Assembly (NCBI RefSeq): GCF_028553725.1
Contig: NZ_CP067125.1
Coordinates: 248,001 to 312,000, forward strand
From: Paracoccus alcaliphilus
GTDB taxonomy: Bacteria > Pseudomonadota > Alphaproteobacteria > Rhodobacterales > Rhodobacteraceae
Length of the DNA: 64,000 nucleotides
Direction of reading: 5' to 3'
The translations under genes and the position numbers were made by a program. Numbering within the stretch: the first letter of the stretch is position 1; the number at the start of each line of letters is the position of its first letter. This document shows, piece after piece, positions 17,721 through 26,268 of this stretch. The notes beneath the pieces were generated by a model that made no database searches, was not told the origin of the DNA, and was given only the letters and a program-made list of their open reading frames with translations.

Positions 17721-17755
17721 TTAGCTGGCTAATGAATTATTCGATAGCCAGCTAA
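17721..17755 (-). promoter_or_regulatory. Duplicated MarR-type operator
   Basis: Two near-palindromic boxes of the form TTAGCNNGCTAA are seen: TTAGCTGGCTAA at 17721-17732 and ATAGCCAGCTAA at 17744-17755, centre to centre 23 bp, about two helical turns. The two boxes are also inverted copies of each other (perfect 11-bp inverted repeat). The position just upstream of the MarR start fits binding of two MarR dimers over the promoter. Confidence 0.65.
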
Positions 17756-17838
17756 TGATTATTATGGGTGATGTCAATGGAAGATAGGGCACCGCCTTGC
17801 GGATGTGCGGGCAGTCGTGACGGCCATGCGATATAAAG

Positions 17839-17867
17839 TTGACTAGTATGGAAGTATGCAAGATAGA
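17839..17867 (+). promoter_or_regulatory. Candidate promoter with direct repeat upstream of the GntR-TRAP operon
   Basis: A -35-like TTGACT (17839-17844) precedes a weak -10-like GATAGA (17862-17867) at 17 bp. The spacer contains two head-to-tail copies, AGTATGGA and AGTATGCA (17845-17860). The repeat could be a regulator site but is not the palindrome usually bound by FCD-type GntR proteins. Confidence 0.3.
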
Positions 17868-17886
17868 TAGAGCAGGAGGATACCGG

Positions 17887-18570
17887 ATGAACGACACGGG
17901 TGGCCTTGATGCGGGAGTGGCGATTGCGCCGCAGCTCTATCAGCTGCTGCGTGGCCGCATCGTGCGCACCGAACTGCTGCCGGGCGAGGTCATCTCGGAA
18001 ACCGAGATCGCGCGCGCCTATCAGGTATCGCGCCAGCCGGTACGCGAAGCGTTCATCAAGCTGTCCGAGGCCGGGCTGGTCCAGATCCGCCCGCAACGCG
18101 GCACGATGATCACCCGCATCTCTCATCAGGCCGTCATGGATGCCCGTTTCGTGCGCGAGGCGATCGAGGCGGATGTGGTCCGCATGGTGGCCGAAAACTG
18201 CGACGGGCCCATCCGCGCTGAACTGCAGGATCAGATCGCGGCCCAGAAGCGGATGGACGATTACGACAACGACACATTCGTGCGGCTGGATGAGCTTTTC
18301 CACCGCACGCTGGCCGAGATGGCGGGCAATCCCTATGCGTGGCGCGTGGTCGAAGATGTGAAAGCTCAGATGGACCGCGTGCGATATCTCAGCGTGCAGA
18401 AGGACCACATCCGCACCCTGATCATCCAGCATGCCCGCATCGTGGACGCGATCTGCACCAATGACGTGACCGGGGCCGAGGCCGCGATGCGCGCCCATCT
18501 GCGAGAGATCCTGAAATCCCTGCCGGAGGTGGAGAAAGCACGTCCGGAACTGTTCAACACGGCGCGATAG
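17887..18570 (+). CDS. GntR family regulator, FadR/FCD subfamily
   Basis: A 227-residue regulator. The N-terminal winged helix (about residues 10-75) includes LLPGEVISETEIARAYQVSRQPVREAFIKLSEAGLVQIRPQRGTMI. The C-terminal all-helical FCD ligand domain shows the metal-ligand pattern D..FHR..(about 138-142), with His residues in the later helices. FCD regulators commonly sense sugar acids or other carboxylates. ATG 17887 follows a strong AGGAGGA at 17874-17880; an earlier in-frame ATG lacks such a site. It precedes the TRAP-idonate dehydrogenase genes by 33 bases on the same strand and probably represses them in the absence of the substrate. Confidence 0.87.
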   Translation: MNDTGGLDAGVAIAPQLYQLLRGRIVRTELLPGEVISETEIARAYQVSRQPVREAFIKLSEAGLVQIRPQRGTMITRISHQAVMDARFVREAIEADVVRMVAENCDGPIRAELQDQIAAQKRMDDYDNDTFVRLDELFHRTLAEMAGNPYAWRVVEDVKAQMDRVRYLSVQKDHIRTLIIQHARIVDAICTNDVTGAEAAMRAHLREILKSLPEVEKARPELFNTAR

Positions 18571-18603
18571 CTGCGCCAAAGACCTGCCAAGGAGGAGAAG
18601 GAC

Positions 18604-19578
18604 ATGATCTCAATCGGGACGTTCAAGACGTTGGTGACGGGCGCCGCATTCGCCGCATTCGCGACCGGCGCCGTGGCGCAGGAGATGACGCTGAAGCTGG
18701 GCCATCTCGCGAATGAACAGAACTCGTGGCACAAGGCCTCGATGCTGTTTGCCGAAGAGGTTGCAGCCCGCACCGATGGCCGCATCGCGGTCGAGGTCTA
18801 TCCCAACGACTCGCTTGGCCGCGAGATCGACCTGATCAACGGCATGCAACTGGGCACGGTCGAGATGACCATTACCGGCGAGAGCCTGCAAAACTGGGCA
18901 CCGATGGCCGCGCTGCTGGCGATTCCCTATGCCCATAACTCGCTGGAAGAGATGGACGCGGTTGCCAGTGGCGAGATCGGCGACCAGATCGAGGCCGAGA
19001 TCATTGCCCGCGCGCAGGTCCGCCCCATCGCCTATTTCGCCCGTGGTCCGCGCAACCTGACCGCCAATCGCGCGATCACCACCCCTGAGGAATTGCAGCG
19101 GATGCGGATGCGCGTGCCGAATGTGCCGCTGTTCGTCGATACCTGGACCGCGCTTGGTGCGCAGCCGATGCCGATGGCCTTTTCCGAGGTTTTCACATCG
19201 CTTCAGAATGGCACCATCGCGGGGCAGGAAAACCCGCTGGCGCTGATCCAGTCGGCGTCGTTCAACGAGGTGCAGACCCATGTGAACCTGACCGAACATG
19301 TGCGCGGCTGGATCTATCTGACCATCGCCGAGCAGGTCTGGCAGAAGATGTCGGAAGAGGATCAGGCGCATGTTCTTGAAGCCGCCGCCGTCGCACAGGC
19401 GTTCGAGCGTGAGCAGTTTCTGGAGGATGAGCAGCTGATCCGCGCTGATCTGGAAGCCAAGGGCATGACCTTTGTCGAAGTGGACCAGCAGGCCTTTGCC
19501 GAAGCGTCCCGCGATGCCGTGATCGCAGGCGTGGACGAAACCATCCGTCCGATTGTCGAGGAACTTTTCGCCAACTAA
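18604..19578 (+). CDS. dctP: TRAP transporter substrate-binding protein (DctP family)
   Basis: A periplasmic solute receptor of 324 residues. The signal peptide ends at AVAQ/EM. The mature protein shows DctP-family features: LKLGHLANEQNSWHKASMLFAEEVAARTDGRIAVEVYPN, the conserved Arg-containing strand LQRMRMRVPNVPLFVDTW whose Arg usually binds the ligand carboxylate, and QNGTIAGQENPLALI. A strong ribosome site AAGGAGGAG precedes the start. It is followed by a 9-bp hairpin and then by the membrane subunits. With L-idonate dehydrogenase in the same operon, a sugar acid such as idonate, gulonate or a relative is the likely ligand (inference). Confidence 0.9.
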   Translation: MISIGTFKTLVTGAAFAAFATGAVAQEMTLKLGHLANEQNSWHKASMLFAEEVAARTDGRIAVEVYPNDSLGREIDLINGMQLGTVEMTITGESLQNWAPMAALLAIPYAHNSLEEMDAVASGEIGDQIEAEIIARAQVRPIAYFARGPRNLTANRAITTPEELQRMRMRVPNVPLFVDTWTALGAQPMPMAFSEVFTSLQNGTIAGQENPLALIQSASFNEVQTHVNLTEHVRGWIYLTIAEQVWQKMSEEDQAHVLEAAAVAQAFEREQFLEDEQLIRADLEAKGMTFVEVDQQAFAEASRDAVIAGVDETIRPIVEELFAN

Positions 19579-19589
19579 CCCGTCAAACA

Positions 19590-19613
19590 GGCGGCCAACC
19601 CGGCTTGGCCGCC
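19590..19613 (+). terminator. Intercistronic hairpin after dctP
   Basis: Perfect 9-bp stem GGCGGCCAA/TTGGCCGCC with a 6-base loop, 12 bases after the dctP stop and 18 before dctQ. There is no T-run. It probably protects the upstream mRNA or partly terminates, raising binding-protein levels relative to the membrane subunits. Confidence 0.6.
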
Positions 19614-19631
19614 GACAAAGGTCTGTAACTG

Positions 19632-20141
19632 ATGCAAAAACTGGCTTTCCTGCAACGCCTTCTGGCGTTTGTCAGCCGGGCGGCGGTGGGGGTTTCATTC
19701 TTCGCGCTGATCGCCGTCGTCACGATCCAGATCGTGACCCGAACCTTCGGGCTGCCCTCGCCGGTCTGGACCGAAGAGCTTTCGCGTTACCTGCTGTTGT
19801 ACATGGTGGCCTTTGGCATCGGCCTGTCGCTGATGACCGGAGAACTGGTCAACGTGGATCTGTTGCAGGAAACCGTGCCGGAAAGCGTCGCCTGGGTGAT
19901 GCGCCTTGTCGCCACGGTCCTGACCGGAATTCTGGGTGCGGTGATGATCCTGCCTGCATGGCGGTTCACCAAAATCGGCTCGTTCCAGCAATCACCAAGC
20001 CTGCGCTGGCCGATGGACATCATTCATGCGTCGATCCTGGTGCTTTCGGTCCTGCTTTGCCTGTTTGCGCTGCTGCGTGTGATCTCGATGCTTGCGGGCG
20101 TCGATGACGGGCGCCCCCAACCTGTCGAGGATTTCGAATAA
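19632..20141 (+). CDS. dctQ: TRAP transporter small permease (DctQ family)
   Basis: A 169-residue inner-membrane protein with four hydrophobic segments. The conserved DctQ block TRTFGLPSPVWTEELSRYLLLYMVAFGIGLSLMTGELVNVDLL sits between helices 1 and 2. It forms the membrane complex with DctM and the DctP receptor for Na+-driven uptake of an organic acid. The stop overlaps the start of dctM by one base, showing tight translational coupling. Confidence 0.88.
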   Translation: MQKLAFLQRLLAFVSRAAVGVSFFALIAVVTIQIVTRTFGLPSPVWTEELSRYLLLYMVAFGIGLSLMTGELVNVDLLQETVPESVAWVMRLVATVLTGILGAVMILPAWRFTKIGSFQQSPSLRWPMDIIHASILVLSVLLCLFALLRVISMLAGVDDGRPQPVEDFE

Positions 20142-21421
20142 TGGAGCTTTTCCTGCTTCTGGCCACGTTCTTCGGGACGCTCGCCATTGGTGTGCCGGTT
20201 GCGATATGCCTTGGCCTGTCGTCTCTGGCCTATATTCTTGCGGCGGGGCTGCCGGTCGTCATCATCCCGCAGCGCATGTATGCGGGCATGGATGTGTTCG
20301 TGCTGCTGTGCATCCCCGGCTTCATTCTTGCCGGGAACCTGATGAATTTCGGCGGCATCACCGAACGGATCATCCGGCTGGCGAATGCCTTGGTCGGCTG
20401 GATGCGCGGCGGGCTGGCGATGGCGAATGTTGCGGATTCGATGATGTTCGGCGGCGTGTCGGGCACCGCAGTCGCCGATGTGGCCGCGACCGGGGGCGTG
20501 ATGATCCCCGGGATGAAGAAGTCCGGCTATCCGGCGGATTTCTCGGCGGCGATCACGGCGGCCTCTTCGACGGTGGGACCGATGCTGCCCCCCAGCGTGC
20601 CGATGATCATCGTGGGCGCGCTGTCGGGCATTTCGGTCGGGCAACTGTTCCTTGCCGGGGCGGTGCCGGGTGTGCTGATGGGGATCGGCATGGGGATCAC
20701 CTGCTATATCCTTGCCATTCGCCGCAACTTTCCGCGGCAGGCATGGAAGGGCTGGGGGGAACTGCTGGCCGCCTTCCTTGCCGCCTTTTGGGCGCTGGCC
20801 ATGACCGGCCTGATCATCGGCGGGCTGCTGACCGGGGTGGCCACACCCACGGAAACGGCCATCGTGGCCTGCATCTATGCCTTCATCATCGGCGCTTTCG
20901 TCTATCGCGAATTGCCGATCCGCGCGGTGCCGCGCATTGTCATCAACAGCGCGGTTTCCTCGGCGGGGATCCTTGCGCTGGTGGGCTTTGCCAATGTCTT
21001 CGGCTCGATCCTCGCGTCCGAGCGGATCCCGCAACTGCTGGTCCGCACGGTCCTGTCGATCACCGAGAACCCGATTCTGGTGATCCTGCTGATCAATATC
21101 CTGCTGCTGATCATCGGCATGTTCATGGAGACCATTGCCGCGCTGATCATCCTGTTCGTGCCGCTGCTGGGACTGGCGACCAGCGTCGGCATCGATCCGC
21201 TGCATTTCGCGACTTTCGCGGTTCTGAACCTGATGATCGGTCTGACGACACCGCCAGTCGGGGTCTGTCTGTTCGTCGCCTGCAATATTGCGCGGGTGCC
21301 ACTGGCGGGGGTGATCCGGGCGGTGATTCCGTTCCTGATCTCGAACATCATCGTGCTGCTGATGGTCTCTTACTATCCGCCCTTCGCGACCTGGCTGCCG
21401 ACCACCCTGATGGGCCAATAG
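20141..21421 (+). CDS. dctM: TRAP transporter large permease (DctM family)
   Basis: A 426-residue membrane transporter subunit with about 12 segments of the ion-transporter fold. Typical DctM features: GMDVFVLLCIPGFILAGNLMNFGGITERI, SGTAVADVAATGGVMIPGMKKSGYPADFSAAITAASSTVGPMLPPSVPMI and LNLMIGLTTPPVGVCLFVACNIA. It provides the Na+-coupled pathway for the DctPQM system. It is followed after ten bases by the idonate dehydrogenase gene. Confidence 0.9.
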   Translation: MELFLLLATFFGTLAIGVPVAICLGLSSLAYILAAGLPVVIIPQRMYAGMDVFVLLCIPGFILAGNLMNFGGITERIIRLANALVGWMRGGLAMANVADSMMFGGVSGTAVADVAATGGVMIPGMKKSGYPADFSAAITAASSTVGPMLPPSVPMIIVGALSGISVGQLFLAGAVPGVLMGIGMGITCYILAIRRNFPRQAWKGWGELLAAFLAAFWALAMTGLIIGGLLTGVATPTETAIVACIYAFIIGAFVYRELPIRAVPRIVINSAVSSAGILALVGFANVFGSILASERIPQLLVRTVLSITENPILVILLINILLLIIGMFMETIAALIILFVPLLGLATSVGIDPLHFATFAVLNLMIGLTTPPVGVCLFVACNIARVPLAGVIRAVIPFLISNIIVLLMVSYYPPFATWLPTTLMGQ

Positions 21422-21431
21422 GGAAAAACCG

Positions 21432-22490
21432 ATGAAAACCCGTGTTTGCAGGCTGCATGGCCAAGGCGATATCCGCATCGAGGAAATTGACGTGGCGGCC
21501 CCCGGTCCCGGTCAGGTTCTGATCGCGATGGGTGCGGGCGGGATCTGCGGGTCGGATCTGCATTACTTCAAGGATGGTGGCTTCGGTCCCATCCGCGTGC
21601 AAGAGCCGATCATTCTGGGCCACGAGGTCGCGGGCACCATCCGTGGCCTTGGGTCCGGGGTCGAGGGGCTGGCGGAAGGCGAACGCGTTGCGATCAATCC
21701 CAGCCGCCCATGCAACGCCTGCACCTATTGCCGGCAGGGGTTGCAGCAACATTGCCTGACCATGCGCTTTTTCGGTTCTGCCCTGCGGTTCCCGCACGAG
21801 CAGGGCGGTTTTCGCGACCTGATGGTGGTGGATGCCGCGCAATGCGTGCGGCTGGAAAACCCCGAGGTCTCGCTGGCCGAGGCCGCCTGCGCCGAACCGC
21901 TGGCGGTCTGTCTGCATGCGCTTGAACGTGCCGGGACCAGTGCGGGCAATCTGGCGGGGAAACGGGTGCTGGTCACCGGGGCGGGTCCGATCGGGGCGCT
22001 GACCGTTGCCGCCCTGCGCCATGCCGGGGCCGAGCAGATCGTCGTCACCGATCTGGAGGATTACCCGCTGGATATCGCCCGCCGCATGGGCGCGACCGAA
22101 ACCATCAACATCCGCACCCAGCCCGACCTGCTGGCGGGCTATGCCACTGGCAAGGGGCATTTCGATGTCGCATTCGAATGTTCCGCTGCCGCCCCGGCGA
22201 TCAGGGCCGCCATTCAGGCGACCCGCCCGCAGGGGACGGTTGTGGCCGTGGGGGTCGCGGGCGAGGTTGCGGTGCCGCTGAACCTCATCGTCGGCAAAGA
22301 GATCGCCTTTATCGGAACGCATCGCTTTACGGCGGAATATGCGGCTGCGGTGCGGATGATCGACCGTCGCGCCATTGATGTCCGGGCCATCATCAGTGCG
22401 ACCCATGATATCGGTTCGGCCCTTGTGGCCTTCGATATGGCGCAGGACCGTTGCCGCGCGATCAAGGTGCAGCTGTCCTTTGCATCCTGA
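21432..22490 (+). CDS. idnD: L-idonate 5-dehydrogenase-like zinc alcohol dehydrogenase
   Basis: A 352-residue medium-chain dehydrogenase that oxidises a sugar acid at C5, for example L-idonate to 5-ketogluconate, with NAD(P)+. The catalytic zinc site is Cys39 (GGICGSDLHYF) and His64-Glu65 (GHEVAG). The structural zinc cysteines are at 94, 97, 100 and 108. The Rossmann motif TGAGPIGALT is near residue 180, and the MRFFGSA segment is typical of L-idonate dehydrogenases. It is the last gene of the GntR-dctPQM operon, which supports sugar-acid uptake and oxidation. Sorbitol/xylitol dehydrogenases are the closest alternatives. Confidence 0.82.
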   Translation: MKTRVCRLHGQGDIRIEEIDVAAPGPGQVLIAMGAGGICGSDLHYFKDGGFGPIRVQEPIILGHEVAGTIRGLGSGVEGLAEGERVAINPSRPCNACTYCRQGLQQHCLTMRFFGSALRFPHEQGGFRDLMVVDAAQCVRLENPEVSLAEAACAEPLAVCLHALERAGTSAGNLAGKRVLVTGAGPIGALTVAALRHAGAEQIVVTDLEDYPLDIARRMGATETINIRTQPDLLAGYATGKGHFDVAFECSAAAPAIRAAIQATRPQGTVVAVGVAGEVAVPLNLIVGKEIAFIGTHRFTAEYAAAVRMIDRRAIDVRAIISATHDIGSALVAFDMAQDRCRAIKVQLSFAS

Positions 22491-22499
22491 GGCGTGACA

Positions 22500-22525
22500 C
22501 CGGGGCGGATGCGCCCCGGCGTTTC
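22500..22525. terminator. Bidirectional terminator between idnD and the Na/Pi cotransporter gene
   Basis: An 8-bp GC stem CCGGGGCG/CGCCCCGG with a 4-base loop (22500-22519) lies between the convergent stops and is followed by GTTTC on the plus strand. It is well placed to end transcription from both sides. Confidence 0.6.
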
Positions 22526-24164
22526 AAGCTTCGGTCCCGTGCGAGCGCAGGCGGCTTTCGACCAGCAATCCCTCTTCGTCCAGTATCGGATAGGCGACCG
22601 AGACCGCATGGGCGTTGATCCGCTTCAGGTCCCGCAGGATATCCAGATGCAGGGACGACGTTTCGCGGCTTGCCGATGTGCCGTCGCGCAGGCGGATCAG
22701 GTGCCGTTCCGAGGATTGCTTCTCGAAATTGCGGATATCGACCTTCAACTCGACCAGTTTGCGCGCCATTTCCCGGTCGCTGGTCATGAACACCGTCTGG
22801 GCCATGCGCAGGTTTTCCTGCGTCATCAGGAACATCCGCTCCAGTTCGCCATAACCGTCATCCGAGAAACGCAGCCCGAAACCCGCCTTCTTGCGAACGT
22901 CCGGGCACAGCCCCTTGTCGATGATGTCGCCGATATGTTCGAGGTTGATGACGTAATCGAGGATGTTGATCGCCCGCCGCCGCTCTTCCTCGGTGCCGTG
23001 GGCGCCAAGCCGGGACAGATAGTTCTTGACCTCTTGCTGGCGCCGGTCGATGCGCTGTTCCAGCTCGACCACCTCGGCCAGATAGCTGGTGTCGTTGGTC
23101 CGGAATGCGGTCAATGTCTGGATCATCATCCTTTCGGCCAGATCGCCGATGGCCAGCACCTCGCGGCTGGCGCCGGTCAGTGCCAGAAGCGGCGTGCCCA
23201 GCTGCGTCTCGTCCAGCCACAGGCTGGCTTCGGCCTCGATCGGCTCCTCATCGGGCAATTGACTTAGGAGGATCCGGGCAATCAGCCCGACAAAGGGCCA
23301 CAGCACCACGGTCAGGGCGAGGTTGAAGATCAGATGCGCCTCGACCGCCAGTCCGGTGGGCTGGAATGGCAGGGTTTCCAGCAGATGCCCGATCTGTCCG
23401 GCGAAGGGAAAGGCCAGCAGACAGCCAAGCGCCCGCACCAGCAGGTTTCCCGTCGTCAGGCGTCGCGAGGCCGGGCCATCGGCGGTGGTGGCCAGCACCG
23501 GCGGCACCGCGCCGCCCAGATTGGCCCCCAGCACCATGATGACGGCCAGTTCCGGCGGCAGCGCCAGTGACAGCACCAGCAGCACCGCCGCCAGCGAGGA
23601 TGAACAAAGCACCGCGATCACCGCCGACAGCGCCAGCGCGGCCAGCGGCGCGCTGTGCAGAACCGGCAGGAAGGCCGCAAGCTCGGTCGAATCGCGGATC
23701 GGCGCGGTGGCATGTTCCAGCAGGCTGAGCGAGATCAGCATCAGCCCGATTCCGATGAAGGCATGGCCGCCCCCGGTCCAGATCGCGCCCTTCCGCCGCC
23801 GCAGGACATAGCCGATCAGGATCAGCACCGGGGCGAATTCGCTGATCCCGGTGGAAATGATCAGGGCCGTCAGCGCGGTTCCGACATTCGCGCCCAGCAG
23901 CACGAATTGCGCCATCTTGCCGCTGATCATGCCGCGCTTGACGAAGGACGCGCTCAGCAGCGCCGTCGCGGTCGAGGATTGCAGTCCCAGCGTCGCGATC
24001 AGGCCCGACAGGAAGGCCCGCGGACTGGTTTGAGTCCCGAAGCCCAGGATCATCTTCATGCGCAGGCCGAAGGCCTCGTCCATGCCGCTGCGCACCAGCG
24101 ACAACCCGAACAGCAGCAAGGCCACCGATCCAGCCATTTGCAGAAGAACATTGACCGAGCTCAT
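22524..24164 (-). CDS. Na/Pi cotransporter family protein with PhoU-like tail
   Basis: A 546-residue protein. The N-terminal half has two inverted Na_Pi_cotrans repeats with the QSS motif (GLQSSTATALLSASFV; second copy around LCSSSLAAVLLVL). The C-terminal 200 residues are a helical PhoU-like domain (ERMMIQTLTAFRTNDTSYLAEVVELEQRIDRRQQEVKNYL and INILDYVINLEHIGDIIDKGL). These transporters import phosphate with Na+ and may be regulated by the PhoU-like tail. ATG 24164 is preferred because AAGGGA sits at proper spacing; the frame continues 11 codons upstream without one. It is a single gene, convergent with idnD. Confidence 0.87.
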   Translation of the reverse strand: MSSVNVLLQMAGSVALLLFGLSLVRSGMDEAFGLRMKMILGFGTQTSPRAFLSGLIATLGLQSSTATALLSASFVKRGMISGKMAQFVLLGANVGTALTALIISTGISEFAPVLILIGYVLRRRKGAIWTGGGHAFIGIGLMLISLSLLEHATAPIRDSTELAAFLPVLHSAPLAALALSAVIAVLCSSSLAAVLLVLSLALPPELAVIMVLGANLGGAVPPVLATTADGPASRRLTTGNLLVRALGCLLAFPFAGQIGHLLETLPFQPTGLAVEAHLIFNLALTVVLWPFVGLIARILLSQLPDEEPIEAEASLWLDETQLGTPLLALTGASREVLAIGDLAERMMIQTLTAFRTNDTSYLAEVVELEQRIDRRQQEVKNYLSRLGAHGTEEERRRAINILDYVINLEHIGDIIDKGLCPDVRKKAGFGLRFSDDGYGELERMFLMTQENLRMAQTVFMTSDREMARKLVELKVDIRNFEKQSSERHLIRLRDGTSASRETSSLHLDILRDLKRINAHAVSVAYPILDEEGLLVESRLRSHGTEA

Positions 24165-24283
24165 CGTGATTCCCTTGGATGACGACCGCGTCGCCAATTG
24201 GTCAGCTTATCAACAAACCTTCAACAGCAACGGCCAAACTGCAGACAAGGCGCAAGGAAGGCAACAGATCGCCGCTTGCGGCG

Positions 24284-25318
24284 TCAGCCGCGCTGTCGGG
24301 TCAGCAGAGCGATGAAGAACAACCCGCCGATCAGTCCGGTCACCACCCCGATGGGCATGTCGTTGGGGGCGGTCAGCCGCCGCGCCACGACATCGGCCAG
24401 CACCAGAAAGATTGCCCCCAGAATCGCGCTGGCGGGCAGGACGCGGCGATTGTCTCCGCCGATCAGCAGCCGCGCGATATGCGGCATCATCAGCCCGACA
24501 AAGCCGATCATTCCGGAAAAGGCGACCAGCACGCCGGTCAGAAAGGCGCTGACGGTCAGGATCAGGATGCGCAACCGGCGCACATTGACGCCAAGGGTTG
24601 CCGCGCTTTCATCACCCATGGCCAGTGCGTTCAGCGGTTCGGCAAAGCGCAGGAACACCACCCCGCTGAACAGCAGGGCCACGGCGGGAAAGATCAGATT
24701 GCCCCATTGCGCAAGGCCGAATCCCCCCAGCATCCAGAACACGACGGAACTGATCGCGCGGGGATCGGCCAGCATGATCAGCACGTTGCTGCCCGCCGCG
24801 ATGACGAAGGACACCGCCAGCCCGGCCAGCACCAGCCGCGTGGGGCCGGTGCTGTGGGTGAAGCCCGCGACCGAGACCACGATGCCGGTGGCTGCCAGCG
24901 CCCCGGCAAAGGCCAGCAGCGGCACGGTAAAGACGCCCAGCAGGTTGCCCAGCATCAGGATCGCCAGATTGGCCCCGAAGCCCGCCCCGGCGGACACGCC
25001 CAGCAGATGCGGATCGGCCAGCGGATTTCGCGTCACGCTTTGCATTACCGCCCCCGCCATGCCCAGCCCGGCGCCGACCATCGCCGCCAGCAGGGCGCGC
25101 GGCAGGCGCAGATCCCAGATGATGTTGGCCCGCCCTTCGGTCCAGTCGGGCGTCACTGGCAGCAGCGACAGCTTGTGCAGCACGACCCGCCAGACCGTGC
25201 CCGCCGGGATCGGGGTCGAGCCGATGCTGACCGACAGCGTGACCGAGACGAAGCACAGGGCCAGCCCGATGATGCAGACCAAGGCAAAGCGCTGTCGCAG
25301 GAAATCCATCTCAACCAC
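24284..25318 (-). CDS. btuC: FecCD/BtuC-type ABC permease
   Basis: A 344-residue inner-membrane permease with about ten hydrophobic segments, of the family that imports cobalamin, haem and siderophores. Typical blocks are RLPRALLAAMVGAGLGMAGAVMQSVTRNPLADPHLLGVSAGAGFGA, the cytoplasmic coupling region LGVNVRRLRILILTVSAFLTG and GMIGFVGLMMPHIARLLIGGDNRRVLPASAILGA. It overlaps the binding-protein gene by 8 bases and is the last gene of the riboswitch-led operon, so corrinoid transport is the favoured role. A small hairpin (24270-24283) abuts the stop and may be the terminator. Confidence 0.85.
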   Translation of the reverse strand: MVEMDFLRQRFALVCIIGLALCFVSVTLSVSIGSTPIPAGTVWRVVLHKLSLLPVTPDWTEGRANIIWDLRLPRALLAAMVGAGLGMAGAVMQSVTRNPLADPHLLGVSAGAGFGANLAILMLGNLLGVFTVPLLAFAGALAATGIVVSVAGFTHSTGPTRLVLAGLAVSFVIAAGSNVLIMLADPRAISSVVFWMLGGFGLAQWGNLIFPAVALLFSGVVFLRFAEPLNALAMGDESAATLGVNVRRLRILILTVSAFLTGVLVAFSGMIGFVGLMMPHIARLLIGGDNRRVLPASAILGAIFLVLADVVARRLTAPNDMPIGVVTGLIGGLFFIALLTRQRG

Positions 25319-26258
25319 CGTGAAGGAAATCGGCCAGACGCTCGACCGCGAGGATATTGCGCGGGCCGGGGGTCAGGTCGTCATAGCCCAGCACCAGAAA
25401 GCGGTCGTCGCGGATCGCGGCGATATGGGCAAAGGCGGGGTGGTCCTTCATGAAGGCGATCTTTTCGGCGGCCGTAACCTCTCCGTAATCGACGATCACG
25501 ACCACCTGCGGATCGCGTTCGGCGACGGTTTCCCAGTCGATGCGGACCCAGCTGTTCTGGATATCTCCGGCGATATTGGTGCCGCCCGCCGCCTCCATGA
25601 TCGCCTGCGGCATGGCATAGCCGCCCGCGGTGATGGGCACCTTGTCGCCGGAATCATAGATGAAGATGCGGGGCCGCTGATCCTGCGCGGCGACCTTTTG
25701 GGCCACGCGGTCAAGTCGGGCGCGGTAATCCGCGATCAGCGCATCCGCCCGTTCCGTCACGCCGAAGATCGCCGCCAGATTTTCCAGATCGCGGAACAGA
25801 TAGTCGAAGCCGGGCCGGTTCTTCTGCCCCAGCCGGATGCAGGATTCCGACAGCTCATAGACCGGGATGCCAAAGCGGGCCAGACTGTCGGGGGTGACCT
25901 CTCCGCCGACGCGCATGCCATAGCTCCAGCCCGCGAAATAGAAATCCGTTTCTTCCTCCAGCAGCACCTCCAGCGTCGGGTAATCGCGTTGCAGCGGGCG
26001 CAGGGCTGCGGCGGCGGGGAACAGATCGGTCGCGGCCTGAACCCGCTCGATCCGGCCGCTATAGCCCAGCATCCGATCCTCCAACCCCAGCGCAAGCATG
26101 ATCTCGACCAGGTTCGAGCCGTGGGCGATGGCACGTTCGGGCGGGGCGTCAAAGCTGATCTGACGGTCGCAACTGGTGACGGTGACGGGGAAGTCGGCGC
26201 CGGTGGCGGGCAGGGTGGTCAGGCAAAGGGCGGCAAGGGTGGCGAAAAGGCGGGTCAT
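25311..26258 (-). CDS. btuF: BtuF-like periplasmic binding protein
   Basis: A 315-residue class III binding protein. The signal peptide ends near TGA/DF. Two lobes joined by a long helix are suggested by RAIAHGSNLVEIMLALGLEDRMLGYSGR, the central helical stretch LFRDLENLAAIFGVTERADALIADYRARLDRVAQ, and DPQVVVIVDYG in the C-lobe. A CIRLGQKNRPGF segment carries a Cys that could form a disulfide. This family delivers corrinoids, haem or ferric siderophores to FecCD permeases. Operon position downstream of a cobalamin riboswitch favours a corrinoid ligand. Confidence 0.8.
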   Translation of the reverse strand: MTRLFATLAALCLTTLPATGADFPVTVTSCDRQISFDAPPERAIAHGSNLVEIMLALGLEDRMLGYSGRIERVQAATDLFPAAAALRPLQRDYPTLEVLLEEETDFYFAGWSYGMRVGGEVTPDSLARFGIPVYELSESCIRLGQKNRPGFDYLFRDLENLAAIFGVTERADALIADYRARLDRVAQKVAAQDQRPRIFIYDSGDKVPITAGGYAMPQAIMEAAGGTNIAGDIQNSWVRIDWETVAERDPQVVVIVDYGEVTAAEKIAFMKDHPAFAHIAAIRDDRFLVLGYDDLTPGPRNILAVERLADFLHGG

Positions 26259-26268
26259 GGCGGGCCTT

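Noticed and set aside
22524..24164. Pho-box control of the Na/Pi cotransporter
   Set aside because: No pair of CTGTCAT-like repeats at 11-bp spacing was found upstream of the start.
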